Source: Proteobacteria bacterium SG_bin9
GTDB taxonomy: Bacteria; Pseudomonadota; Alphaproteobacteria; Rhizobiales; Xanthobacteraceae
Direction: 5' to 3'
Length of the DNA stretch: 64,000 nt
NCBI GenBank assembly: GCA_002083525.1
Contig: LWDM01000074.1
Coordinates: 243,225-307,224 of the forward strand
The notes under the pieces are model-generated. The model did not search any database. It was not told the DNA's origin and was given only the letters and a program-made list of their open reading frames with translations. Every line of letters starts with the position of its first letter. Position 1 is the stretch's first letter. The translations under genes were made by a program, and so were the position numbers. This document shows positions 27,081-35,186 of this stretch, one piece after another.

Positions 27081-28442
27081 TCAGAACTGCGCTGTAACAT
27101 TGAGGCCAACCTGATGCTTGTCGTAGCTGAAGACGGGAATGTTGCTGTCCCGCTGGGTGTAGCGATGGAACAGCGTGATAATGCCGTACTGATTCGGCAG
27201 GTATTTGATCCGTGACTCAACGGCCGTAATCTTGTCGGTCCGTGCCTGGCCGTGGAACTTGTCGTTCTCGTATGTCGCCGCCACGGACAGCACCACGTTC
27301 CGGCGCAGCTCGTAATCGATGCCGGCTTGCACGGCGCTCGCGATCACGCCGGTGACGCTCGTATCGGATGTCTGCGTGACGATCTGTTCGGCTCTGACGT
27401 AAACGTCGAAGATGCGGGTCGGGCGCCACGTCACCTGTGCGCGGAACGAGGGGCCGTCGATGGTCCCGATCGTTGGCGAATCGAAAGTCTGGCGGACGTA
27501 ACCCGCGCCGAATTCGCCGGTAATGACACTGGTGAAGGCGACGTTGAGGCCGGTGAGAACCCGGTAGCCGTGCGAATTGAGGCTCTGCGTCGGCGTACCG
27601 CGCAGGTCGCGGGTGTTGTACTCGGCCGACGTGAACCAGCCGAGCGAATTCGAGAAGGCGTAATCGGTGCGGCCGCGAACCGTATAGATCTGGCCGTCGC
27701 GCGCGTCCTGCAGAATGACCGTGCCGTTCTGCGCGCGCGTCGAACCGAAATTGTAGGAATCGATGCCGCCGCCGAAGGAGACCGTCAACCGGTTGAACTG
27801 CTTGCGGATCGCAATGTCGCCCGAGAACAGATCGTAGGGCGTCGGGGCGATGGCATTGGCCGGCGAACTCAGCGAGCCGACGCCCTCGTTGAGATGAGCG
27901 ATCTGAAAGTTGGCCAGGATGGCGAGGTCGCGCGTGATGTCGATCCAGCCGTTGCCGCGAATGCCATAGTCGGTTTGGTTCAGACTCGAATTCTCGTTGT
28001 AGAAGTTCGACTGCACACCAGCCTTGATATCGAGGCCGTGATTGTTCCACAGCGTGCGCGCGCGGAGCGCTGCCCCGGTTGTCGCGGCGACATCGCTGCG
28101 GCGATTGGCGTTCGACGAGAACACATTGCTGTCATAGAAGCCGCCGGCCATGGCCGAGGGATTGAACATCCACGACCCCGAGCGAATGCCGGGTGGCTCG
28201 TATCCCGGATGCTGCCGCGTCTTCACCGGCAGATCTTCTGGCTCCGGTGTCTCGACTGTCTCGGGATCTTCGAGTCTTGGAAGAGGGGCTCGCTCGAAAA
28301 CGCGAATGGCGTTCCACGGCGCCGGAGTGAGATCGTTATTGGTGGGGATAACTTGTGCGTCGGCGGGCGAAGATAGGCTGATCGCGAGTGTGGTGGCCAG
28401 CGGCCACCATAACCCGCCGAAACTTCTGTTGCTGCTGACCAT
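27081..28442 (-). CDS. Outer-membrane beta-barrel protein of the EPS locus
   Basis: 453 residues. A signal peptide ends near SSPADAQ; the mature N-terminal 60 residues are proline- and glutamate-rich; the rest is alternating amphipathic strands ending in HQVGLNVTAQF, with the C-terminal phenylalanine typical of BAM substrates. It matches the beta-barrel (BBP2_2/VpsM-like) proteins encoded next to wzz in EPS loci. It may form the outer-membrane exit pore, since the Wza-like protein is too short to do so. The ATG at 28442 is chosen because it begins the signal peptide; the frame is open 26 codons upstream. Confidence 0.83.
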   Translation of the reverse strand: MVSSNRSFGGLWWPLATTLAISLSSPADAQVIPTNNDLTPAPWNAIRVFERAPLPRLEDPETVETPEPEDLPVKTRQHPGYEPPGIRSGSWMFNPSAMAGGFYDSNVFSSNANRRSDVAATTGAALRARTLWNNHGLDIKAGVQSNFYNENSSLNQTDYGIRGNGWIDITRDLAILANFQIAHLNEGVGSLSSPANAIAPTPYDLFSGDIAIRKQFNRLTVSFGGGIDSYNFGSTRAQNGTVILQDARDGQIYTVRGRTDYAFSNSLGWFTSAEYNTRDLRGTPTQSLNSHGYRVLTGLNVAFTSVITGEFGAGYVRQTFDSPTIGTIDGPSFRAQVTWRPTRIFDVYVRAEQIVTQTSDTSVTGVIASAVQAGIDYELRRNVVLSVAATYENDKFHGQARTDKITAVESRIKYLPNQYGIITLFHRYTQRDSNIPVFSYDKHQVGLNVTAQF

Positions 28443-28810
28443 GCGAAACCGCTGCTCGCTCCGCAGTGGAGCAAGCATGGCAGCACGCACAGTTATGCGC
28501 TCGACGCGACACGAACCCATTCTTCGACGCCTTCATCCAGTTCGAATTGCTTGAAAGAAGAAATTCAATCGAGATGAAAAGAATCGCGGGGGCGTGTTCT
28601 TATTGAATCGATGGTGATGGTGCTATCAGTCACGGTCGCCCTCCGGAACTGCATGGCATGTGATGATGTGATCGATCGTCGATGTTCCCCTTCGATCGAT
28701 CACGTGCGTAAGGGTGCACTGCAAAGAGACCACAATATGGCGATGCGAAATCTCGTAAGAGATTGATCAGCGAGTTGTTTGATCACGCATCGCGCAAAGT
28801 GTGTGCACTC
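28443..28810. other. 368-bp intergenic region with an 11-bp inverted repeat
   Basis: No gene seen. Within it gtgatcgatcg (28668-28678) and cgatcgatcac (28693-28703) form perfect 11-bp arms around a 14-bp spacer. Further TCGAT/ATCGA-rich stretches (attgaatcgatgg near 28605) occur closer to the beta-barrel gene. The region must hold the promoter of the long beta-barrel - wzz - wzy - GT - acyltransferase - wzx operon, and the dyad is a candidate regulator site. Confidence 0.5.
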
Positions 28811-29407
28811 TCAGAAGTAGCGTTCGGGAATGCGAACATTGTCGCCAGGAAAGACCTGCACGGGTGCATCGAGTGCATAAGATTCTTCCGCACCTGATCC
28901 CTTGCGGCGAATGAAAGCTTTGCGCTCATTCGCGCGATAGGTGAACCCACCTGCACTGGCTACAGCGTCGAGGACTGTGAGTCCCGATTTGTAGGGATAC
29001 TCTCCGGCGCGTTTTACTTCGCCGAGAATGTAGAAGGGACGATACGTCGCGACCTCGACGTTGACGCGCGGATCGCGCAGCAAGCCCTTGGAAAGCGCTG
29101 ATACGACTGCCTTTTCGAGCTCTCGCGTGGTGAGGCCCGATGCCTTCACGCGACCGGCGAGCGGTACCGAGATGAGGCCGTTGGCATCGATCTCATATTC
29201 TCCACTGATGTCGTTCTCGCCGTAGACCTTCAGGCGAACGCGATCGCTCGGCCCAAGCACATACGACGATGCATCGGAACTTTCGGCGTAAGCCGCGCGG
29301 ATTCGGCTCTCGGGTGTTGCGCCTGTGGTCGAGTCGGCAATCGCGCTGCACGCAGACAGCGCTAGCGGTAGAAGTAAGAGATAACGTCGTCCCCAAATAT
29401 GCTGCAT
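28811..29407 (-). CDS. Wza-like polysaccharide export lipoprotein, short form
   Basis: 198 residues. Lipoprotein signal with lipobox LSAC near residue 22. A Poly_export (PES) domain follows (YVLGPSDRVRLKVYGE ... DANGLISVPLAGRVKASG), then a single SLBB domain (FYILGEVKRAGEYPYKSG). Classical Wza (about 380 residues) has extra SLBB repeats and a C-terminal amphipathic helix for the outer-membrane pore; neither is present here. Export may thus rely on the neighbouring beta-barrel. The ATG at 29407 has GGGGAG upstream; longer readings lack a signal. It forms its own unit upstream of the beta-barrel operon. Confidence 0.88.
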   Translation of the reverse strand: MQHIWGRRYLLLLPLALSACSAIADSTTGATPESRIRAAYAESSDASSYVLGPSDRVRLKVYGENDISGEYEIDANGLISVPLAGRVKASGLTTRELEKAVVSALSKGLLRDPRVNVEVATYRPFYILGEVKRAGEYPYKSGLTVLDAVASAGGFTYRANERKAFIRRKGSGAEESYALDAPVQVFPGDNVRIPERYF

Positions 29408-29725
29408 CGATGCTCCCCATACGCTCGACATTCGCACCGCGCAGGACCATCGCGGAACTTGCTGACGCTTGCATGACCGTTCTCCGTCAGCATTCGGGCG
29501 AAACGATGTAATCGCGGCAGTCGATGTGCATGTTGTTGAGGCGCGCGCTGCGCATATCCACATCAATGAGTCATCAGCGCTGTCACATAAATATTTGTGG
29601 CAATCGACATCGCGCGTCGCCACAAACAAACGTAGCGAGAACAAAGTTTGTCAAACGTCGAGTCGTGTCGTCGCGCGCGATGCACGAACGCCGCCCAATT
29701 CAAGTTTGATGTCAGTTGCTTGAAC
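29408..29725. other. Intergenic region with inverted repeats upstream of the Wza-like gene
   Basis: No gene is supported in these 318 bp. They contain gctgacg (29461-29467) and cgtcagc (29485-29491) as a 7-bp dyad, and a near-palindrome centred on aaatattt (about 29584-29599, cacataaatatttgtgg). The DNA is richer in A+T than the genes around it, as expected for the wza promoter region. Confidence 0.4.
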
Positions 29726-29938
29726 TCAGACGGAGAGCCAACGAATCAAAGCGATGATGCCGATCCAGACCGCGATGTTGGCAAGCAGGAACCAGTGACG
29801 CAGACGACGGCGTTGCCGTGCGTCGATAAAGTCAGCGTTGGCACCAATGGATTGCAGCATGCGCGAATCCGTTGCCTCAAGATCGTGCACCGCTGTGGTC
29901 TGCTGTGCAACGTCGTTGCGCTTAACAGTGTCTTTCAT
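29726..29938 (-). CDS. Small single-helix membrane protein, EPS locus
   Basis: 70 residues. A charged N-terminal half (MKDTVKRNDVAQQTTAVHDL) is followed by a basic stretch RQRRRLRHW and one strong membrane helix to the end (FLLANIAVWIGIIALIRWL). No clear ribosome site precedes the ATG. No family is recognised. Length, the clean helix and the positive-inside arrangement argue for a real gene; it lies between the Wza-like gene and the divergent sugar transferase gene. It could be a small regulator or scaffold of the EPS machinery; this is a guess. Confidence 0.5.
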   Translation of the reverse strand: MKDTVKRNDVAQQTTAVHDLEATDSRMLQSIGANADFIDARQRRRLRHWFLLANIAVWIGIIALIRWLSV

Positions 29939-30286
29939 GATCGCGGCTGCAAGGGATTCGTTCCAACATATATAAAGTGTGGCGCAAGCTTCTTTAGTTT
30001 CTCTGAATATGACTCAACGATTCATGTTGGAATGCATGGCTGCCGCTTGCAAGCCGCAGCCCTGTAGCGTGCAACGCCGCTAAGCTTTCGCAGGGCAACA
30101 ATTTTATCGCTTTGGATTTGAATCGATTGTTGTGCGTCATGCTGCGCGCGCGAGATTTTCCTTTTTTGCGCCCAACTTCGTTCACAACCGCCGTTAATCA
30201 TCGCGTGTATGAGGTCGTCTGCCGGCGACCGCACTGAACTTTTCTTTTTAATGATCGTGAAGCTGCCGCGTTCGCGATCGAGGTAA
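29939..30286. other. 348-bp gene-free promoter region upstream of the initiating sugar transferase
   Basis: No coding region is convincing here. The stretch is comparatively A+T rich (tttctttttaatgatc near 30241) and separates the minus-strand small membrane protein from the plus-strand operon sugar transferase - manC - fkbM - ugd. It probably contains the promoter(s) for both directions. No clear dyad or terminator was found. Confidence 0.4.
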
Positions 30287-31051
30287 ATGGGGAAACGAGC
30301 GATGGTGACGTTCGGATCGACTTCTTTCTCTCCCGGCAGCACGGCTTCGATTTTGCCTTATCACAAGGCGCCGGTTCGTCAGGTCGAGTACATTGATCGG
30401 TATGTGCGACAAGGCCGGTACGCTCCGCGTGTTTCCGGCAGCGCGTCGACTTTCTCCATCTTCAAGCGTGTGTTCGACTTCACTGCGGCCGCTGGAGGCT
30501 TGCTGTTTTTGTTGCCGCTTCTCATCGGCGTTGCGATTGCAATCAAAGTGACGTCGCCTGGCCCGATCTTCTTCCGTCAATACCGCTACGGCTACCGCAA
30601 CCGGATCTTCAGCATCTACAAGTTCCGCACCATGTATATCGGGGCCGGCGACAGGTCGGGCCGACAACAAACGGTGCAGGGCGATTCGCGCATCACCAAG
30701 ATCGGGCGCATTCTCCGCAAAACCAGCCTCGATGAGATCCCGCAGCTGATCAACGTGCTGAAGGGGGACATGTCGCTCGTCGGCCCGCGGCCGCATGTGC
30801 CGGGCATGATGGCCGCCGGCGTGCTCTACGAAGATCTCGTGCCTTATTACTTCCAACGGCACGCGACGCGCCCGGGAATCACCGGACTGGCGCAGGTGAA
30901 TGGCTGGCGCGGCAGCACCCAGGACGCCGAGGCGGCGATCGCCCGGGTCGATCAGGACCTCGATTATATCGCGCGCCGTTCGCTGCTTCTCGACATCTCG
31001 ATCGTCATTCGCACCGTTCGCCGCGAATTCATCAGCGGTAGCGGCATGTAG
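30287..31051 (+). CDS. Initiating sugar-phosphate transferase (ExoY/WbaP C-terminal type)
   Basis: 254 residues. One membrane helix (about residues 63-88) is followed by the catalytic bacterial sugar transferase domain: SIYKFRTMY, RKTSLDEIPQLINVLKGDMS with the Asp-Glu pair, VGPRPHVPGM and TRPGITGLAQVNGW. It transfers a sugar-1-phosphate, usually glucose or galactose, from a UDP-sugar to undecaprenyl phosphate, starting EPS repeat-unit assembly. It lacks the N-terminal multi-helix half of WbaP/GumD, so it is of the short ExoY type. GAGGTAA precedes the ATG at 30287; a second ATG at 30302 is possible. First gene of a plus-strand operon. Confidence 0.93.
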   Translation: MGKRAMVTFGSTSFSPGSTASILPYHKAPVRQVEYIDRYVRQGRYAPRVSGSASTFSIFKRVFDFTAAAGGLLFLLPLLIGVAIAIKVTSPGPIFFRQYRYGYRNRIFSIYKFRTMYIGAGDRSGRQQTVQGDSRITKIGRILRKTSLDEIPQLINVLKGDMSLVGPRPHVPGMMAAGVLYEDLVPYYFQRHATRPGITGLAQVNGWRGSTQDAEAAIARVDQDLDYIARRSLLLDISIVIRTVRREFISGSGM

Positions 31052-31109
31052 AGGAACCCGAACACACTTTCAAAACCGTCACAATCTGGGAACTGGAGGG
31101 GCGACTCCC

Positions 31110-32537
31110 ATGCAGCAAGATCATCTCATCGTACCCGTATTGCTGTCGGGGGGCGCGGGGACGCGGCTCTGGCCGCTGTCGCGCGAAACCCTGCCCAAGC
31201 AAATGCTGTCGCTGCTCGGCGATTCGACCTTGCTACAGCAGACCATTCTGCGCGTCGACGACCCTCAGCTCTTTGCCAAGCCGATCATTGTGGCAAACGC
31301 CGATCATCGTTTTCTCATTGCCGAACAGCTACGCACCATCGGCAAGGACGCGTCGCTCGTTCTGGAACCGTTCGGTCGAAACACTGCGCCGGCGATCGCA
31401 CTCGCTGCCTTGATCGCGAGCAAGTATGATCCGAATGCGATCATTCTCGCCATGCCTGTCGATCACATGGTCAGCGATACGCCTGCATTCCGCCGCGCGG
31501 TCAAAGCCGGATTTCCGCTTGCCCAGCAGGGCAAGTTCGTTCTCTTCGGCGCCAAGCCGGATCATGCCGCGACCGGCCTTGGCTATATCGAGACGGGTGC
31601 TCCGCTCGAGGGCGCCGCCGACGTCCGCGCCGTTAATCGCTTCGTCGAGAAGCCCGATCTTGCAACCGCCGAAGCGTTTCTCGCCGGCGGCCAGCATCTG
31701 TGGAACTGCGGTATCTTCCTGCTTCCGGCACGTGGCTACCTCGCTGCACTGGAGCAATTGGCGCCTGATATCTTGAAGGCGTGCCGCGCCGCGGTCTCCG
31801 ATGCCGTGCGCGATGCCGATTTCGTCCGCATCCAGGACAAGACCTTCGCGCCATGTCCGTCGACGTCGATCGATTACGGCGTCATCGAGAAAACGTCCAA
31901 CGTCGCCGTCGTGCCGGTCGACTTCGGCTGGAACGATGTCGGAAGCTGGTCGTCGCTCTGGAAGGCTGGCACCAAGGATGGAAGCGGCAACGTCGCCATC
32001 GGCGATGTAATGCTTGAGGATGGCCACGATTGCTACCTCCGCAGCGAAGGCCCGCTGGTCGCGGCGCTCGGTGTCGACAACCTTGTCGTGATGGCGACGC
32101 CGGACGTGGTGCTGGTCACCACCAAGGACCGCGATCAGGAGGTCGGCAAGCTTGTCGAGAAGCTGCGCGCCAACGGTCACCGCTCCGCCAAGGAAACGCC
32201 GGCTGTGTACAGGCCGTGGGGTTACTACCACTCGATCCATTCCGGTGAGCGCTTCCAGGTGAAGCGCATCACCGTCAATCCAGGCGCCAAGCTCTCGCTG
32301 CAGATGCACTATCACCGCGCCGAGCACTGGGTCGTCGTCAACGGCACGGCGCTGGTGACGCGCGATAACGAGACCACGCTGCTGCACGAAAACGAGTCGA
32401 TCTTCGTTCCGCTCGGCTGCACGCACCGGCTCGAGAATCCCGGAAAGATGCCGCTCAATCTGATCGAGGTGCAGTCCGGCTCTTACCTCGGCGAAGACGA
32501 CATCGTGCGGATCGAGGACGTGTATCAGCGCGTATGA
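31110..32537 (+). CDS. manC: Mannose-1-phosphate guanylyltransferase / mannose-6-phosphate isomerase
   Basis: 475 residues, bifunctional type II enzyme (AlgA/XanB/NoeJ class). The N-terminal nucleotidyltransferase begins PVLLSGGAGTRLWPLSR and contains EKPDLATAEAFL and IDYGVIEKT. The C-terminal cupin isomerase has KLSLQMHYHRAEHWVVVNGT with the metal histidines. It makes GDP-mannose in the cytoplasm, so the EPS likely contains mannose or a mannose-derived sugar. GGAGGGG precedes the ATG at 31110. It lies between the sugar transferase and the methyltransferase in one operon. Confidence 0.95.
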   Translation: MQQDHLIVPVLLSGGAGTRLWPLSRETLPKQMLSLLGDSTLLQQTILRVDDPQLFAKPIIVANADHRFLIAEQLRTIGKDASLVLEPFGRNTAPAIALAALIASKYDPNAIILAMPVDHMVSDTPAFRRAVKAGFPLAQQGKFVLFGAKPDHAATGLGYIETGAPLEGAADVRAVNRFVEKPDLATAEAFLAGGQHLWNCGIFLLPARGYLAALEQLAPDILKACRAAVSDAVRDADFVRIQDKTFAPCPSTSIDYGVIEKTSNVAVVPVDFGWNDVGSWSSLWKAGTKDGSGNVAIGDVMLEDGHDCYLRSEGPLVAALGVDNLVVMATPDVVLVTTKDRDQEVGKLVEKLRANGHRSAKETPAVYRPWGYYHSIHSGERFQVKRITVNPGAKLSLQMHYHRAEHWVVVNGTALVTRDNETTLLHENESIFVPLGCTHRLENPGKMPLNLIEVQSGSYLGEDDIVRIEDVYQRV

Positions 32538-32597
32538 GACGGCCGTTTGCTCCCGGGGGACAGCAGGGAGCGCTCTGGCAACGACAGGGGACATTGG

Positions 32598-33401
32598 ATG
32601 GATACTCTCAGGCGCACCAAGCGTGCCATCAAGACCGCATTTCCGTCGGTATGGCTGAAATGGCATTTCTTGCGGCGGCCGCGCACGGCTGAAATCGAGC
32701 TGCAGTACCTGAAGCGGCTCATTCCGAAGGAGGCGGTCACCGTCGATATCGGTGCAAACCTCGGTCTCTATACGCGCGAGCTCTCGCGCTGCTCGAAGCG
32801 TGTGCACGCCTTCGAGCCGTCGCGGGCGATGGCAACGCTGTTGCGCCAGACCAGCGCGCCGAACGTGCGCATTCACGAAGTCGCTCTGTCGGATCACTAC
32901 GGCGTCCTGCCGTTGAACATGCCGGTCGATGGCGAGGATCCCGTCTACAGCCTTGCCTCGCTTGAGAAGCCACTGAGCAGCGAGAGCCGCACCAACACGC
33001 AGGAGCTGGTCGAGGTGATGCGTCTCGATCGCGTGATCCTTGAAGACGTCGCTTTCGTAAAGGTCGATGTCGAAGGACACGAGTTGCAGGTTCTGCAGGG
33101 CGCCACGGGGCTGATCGAGCGCAGCAAGCCGATCTTCCTGGTGGAGGCCGAAGAGCGCCACAGGCCTGGAGCAACGGCATCGATCTTCAAATTCTTCGGA
33201 TCGAAAAGCTATCGCGGGTTCTTCCTGAAGGATCAGGAGGTTCTGCCGGTGGCGGCATTTGATGCCGAGCAGATGCAGGACATCACATCGTTGCTGCCGA
33301 ACGGCGGCCGGCGCGACGGCTGCGCCTACATCAACAACTTCTTCTTTTTCCCGCAGCACATCGACGGCAGGGCAGCGCTGTCGAATCCCGTGCTTCAGTA
33401 A
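32598..33401 (+). CDS. FkbM family methyltransferase
   Basis: 267 residues. The SAM-binding motif is VTVDIGANLGLYTREL (about residues 48-63), followed by VHAFEPS, and the FkbM block VAFVKVDVEGHELQVLQGA. It probably O-methylates a sugar of the repeat unit. I chose the ATG at 32598, preceded by AGGGGA; the frame is open 17 codons upstream without better support. Same operon as manC and ugd. Confidence 0.9.
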   Translation: MDTLRRTKRAIKTAFPSVWLKWHFLRRPRTAEIELQYLKRLIPKEAVTVDIGANLGLYTRELSRCSKRVHAFEPSRAMATLLRQTSAPNVRIHEVALSDHYGVLPLNMPVDGEDPVYSLASLEKPLSSESRTNTQELVEVMRLDRVILEDVAFVKVDVEGHELQVLQGATGLIERSKPIFLVEAEERHRPGATASIFKFFGSKSYRGFFLKDQEVLPVAAFDAEQMQDITSLLPNGGRRDGCAYINNFFFFPQHIDGRAALSNPVLQ

Positions 33402-33422
33402 CGCCCTGTCAGAGGAGAGTAC

Positions 33423-34745
33423 ATGCGCATCTCGATGATCGGAGCCGGCTATGTCGGTCTCGTATCCGGTGCCTGCTTCGCCGATTTCGGTCACCAGGTG
33501 ACTTGTATCGATCACGATGAGAGCCGGGTGGCGATGCTCAACAGCGGCAAAGTGCCGATCTACGAGCCTGAGCTGGACAAGGTGATCGCGTCCAACGTGG
33601 CAGCGCAACGTTTAAGCTTCGGCACCGATCTGAAGTCTGCGGCGGCCGATGCCGATGCCATCTTCATTGCCGTGGGGACGCCGTCGCGCCGTGGCGATGG
33701 CCATGCGGACCTGTCATACGTCTACGCTGCCGCTCGTGACATCGCCGAGGTGATTTCGGATTCGACGATCATCGTGACCAAATCGACGGTGCCCGTAGAA
33801 ACGGGCGATGAAGTCGAACGGATCGTCCGCAGCCACCGCAAGAACATCGATACGCCGGTCGTCTCCAATCCGGAGTTCCTGCGTGAGGGCGCCGCGGTCT
33901 ACGACTTCAAGCATCCCGATCGCATCGTCATCGGCACGGATAATCAGCATGCGCGCGATGTGATGACCGAGATCTATCGGCCGCTGCATCTCAATGCGTC
34001 GCCAATCCTCTACACGGACCGGCGCAGCGCCGAGTTGATCAAGTACGCCTCGAACGCGTTTCTCGGCACCAAGATTAGTTTCATCAACGAGATGGCGGAT
34101 CTGTGCGAAAAGGTCGGCGCCAATATCAAGGACATCTCGCGCGGAATGGGCCTCGACAAACGGATCGGTCCGAAATTCCTGCATCCCGGTCCCGGTTTCG
34201 GCGGCTCCTGCATCCCGAAGGACGCGCTGGCGTTATTGCAGACCGCGCGGGATCACGATGCGCCGCTGCGCATCGTCGAGACCGTCGTCGACGTCAACGA
34301 GCACCGCAAGCGCGCCATGGCGAAGAAGGTGGCGGCGGCGCTCGGCGGAAGCCTGCGCGACAAGGTCATCGCCGTGCTTGGCCTGACCTTCAAGCCGAAC
34401 ACGGACGACGTTCGCGAGTCGCCGTCGATTCCGCTCGTCGCTGCGTTGCAGGACTTCGGCGCGATCGTTCGTGCCTACGATCCGGCCGGCATGGAGCGGG
34501 CGAGGGACGTGATGGACGGCGTCACTTTCTGCAGCAGCGCCTACGACTGTGCGGAAGACGCCGATGCGATCGTGATCATGACCGAGTGGGATCAGTTCCG
34601 CGCGCTCGATCTGAAGCGGCTGTCGGCGGTGATGTCGCGGCCGGTGATCATCGATCTGCGCAACATCTACAACCCGGACGAAATCGTCAAAGGCGGCTTT
34701 GTCTATAGCGGCATCGGACGTCCGCTCTCGCTGCTGACTTATTGA
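33423..34745 (+). CDS. ugd: UDP-glucose 6-dehydrogenase
   Basis: 440 residues. The NAD Rossmann motif GAGYVGLVSG is at residues 8-17; catalytic Cys263 lies in PGFGGSCIPKDAL; the C-terminal UDP-binding domain carries VLGLTFKPNTDDVRESPS. It oxidises UDP-glucose twice to UDP-glucuronate, supplying an acidic sugar for the EPS. Operon position after fkbM (21 bp, AGAGGAG upstream) supports this. GDP-mannose dehydrogenase (AlgD) is a related alternative, but the motif set fits Ugd. Confidence 0.93.
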   Translation: MRISMIGAGYVGLVSGACFADFGHQVTCIDHDESRVAMLNSGKVPIYEPELDKVIASNVAAQRLSFGTDLKSAAADADAIFIAVGTPSRRGDGHADLSYVYAAARDIAEVISDSTIIVTKSTVPVETGDEVERIVRSHRKNIDTPVVSNPEFLREGAAVYDFKHPDRIVIGTDNQHARDVMTEIYRPLHLNASPILYTDRRSAELIKYASNAFLGTKISFINEMADLCEKVGANIKDISRGMGLDKRIGPKFLHPGPGFGGSCIPKDALALLQTARDHDAPLRIVETVVDVNEHRKRAMAKKVAAALGGSLRDKVIAVLGLTFKPNTDDVRESPSIPLVAALQDFGAIVRAYDPAGMERARDVMDGVTFCSSAYDCAEDADAIVIMTEWDQFRALDLKRLSAVMSRPVIIDLRNIYNPDEIVKGGFVYSGIGRPLSLLTY

Positions 34746-34772
34746 TCGACAAACGTGAAGAAGGTGAATGCC

Positions 34773-35168
34773 ATGATTGTACAGTTCATCAGAACCCACA
34801 CCGGAGCCTTCCGCACACGGTCGGCTTCACGCAATGAAGCCTCCGATCGCGCCGGTGTCCGGCAGGTCGCCGATGCCATCAACGACGTCCTCGGCCGCCT
34901 CGAATCCGAACGGCGCGGGCTGTCGCGCCGAGTCTCGGATGTGCTCGCGCGCGCCGCGATCACGGCCGGCAACGGCGACGACGAGTATCTGACGCGCGAG
35001 GCGTCGGAGACTGCGCACCTCAGCGAGTTCGAGAGCGAGATCAAGCGCGGTCAGATCCGTATCAATGAACTCGAGCGCAACCTCGAGAAGCTCCGCACGG
35101 TTCAGCAATCGCTTGAACAGGAATTTCCGGAGTATTTCCGGGCCGGACGGCTCGCGGCGGCTGAATAG
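34773..35168 (+). CDS. Coiled-coil protein of unknown function at end of EPS operon
   Basis: 131 residues, hydrophilic, no signal or membrane segment. The second half (SEFESEIKRGQIRINELE onwards) has heptad-like spacing of Leu/Ile/Val and should be a coiled coil. No family recognised. The ATG at 34773 has GAAGAAGG upstream; a GTG six codons earlier is also possible. It follows ugd by 27 bp and is probably co-transcribed, suggesting a scaffold or regulator for EPS assembly rather than an enzyme. Confidence 0.7.
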   Translation: MIVQFIRTHTGAFRTRSASRNEASDRAGVRQVADAINDVLGRLESERRGLSRRVSDVLARAAITAGNGDDEYLTREASETAHLSEFESEIKRGQIRINELERNLEKLRTVQQSLEQEFPEYFRAGRLAAAE

Positions 35169-35186
35169 CCGCCGCCGCTTGCGGGA

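Noticed and set aside
29994..30342. Short minus-strand frames upstream of the sugar transferase
   Set aside because: No ribosome site, no recognisable peptide, in an A+T-rich promoter region and partly overlapping the transferase start.
31329..33608. 759-codon open frame on the minus strand
   Set aside because: It lies opposite manC, fkbM and the start of ugd, whose products are clearly recognisable; the antisense peptide is Arg/His/Asp rich without motifs, as usual for GC-rich shadows.
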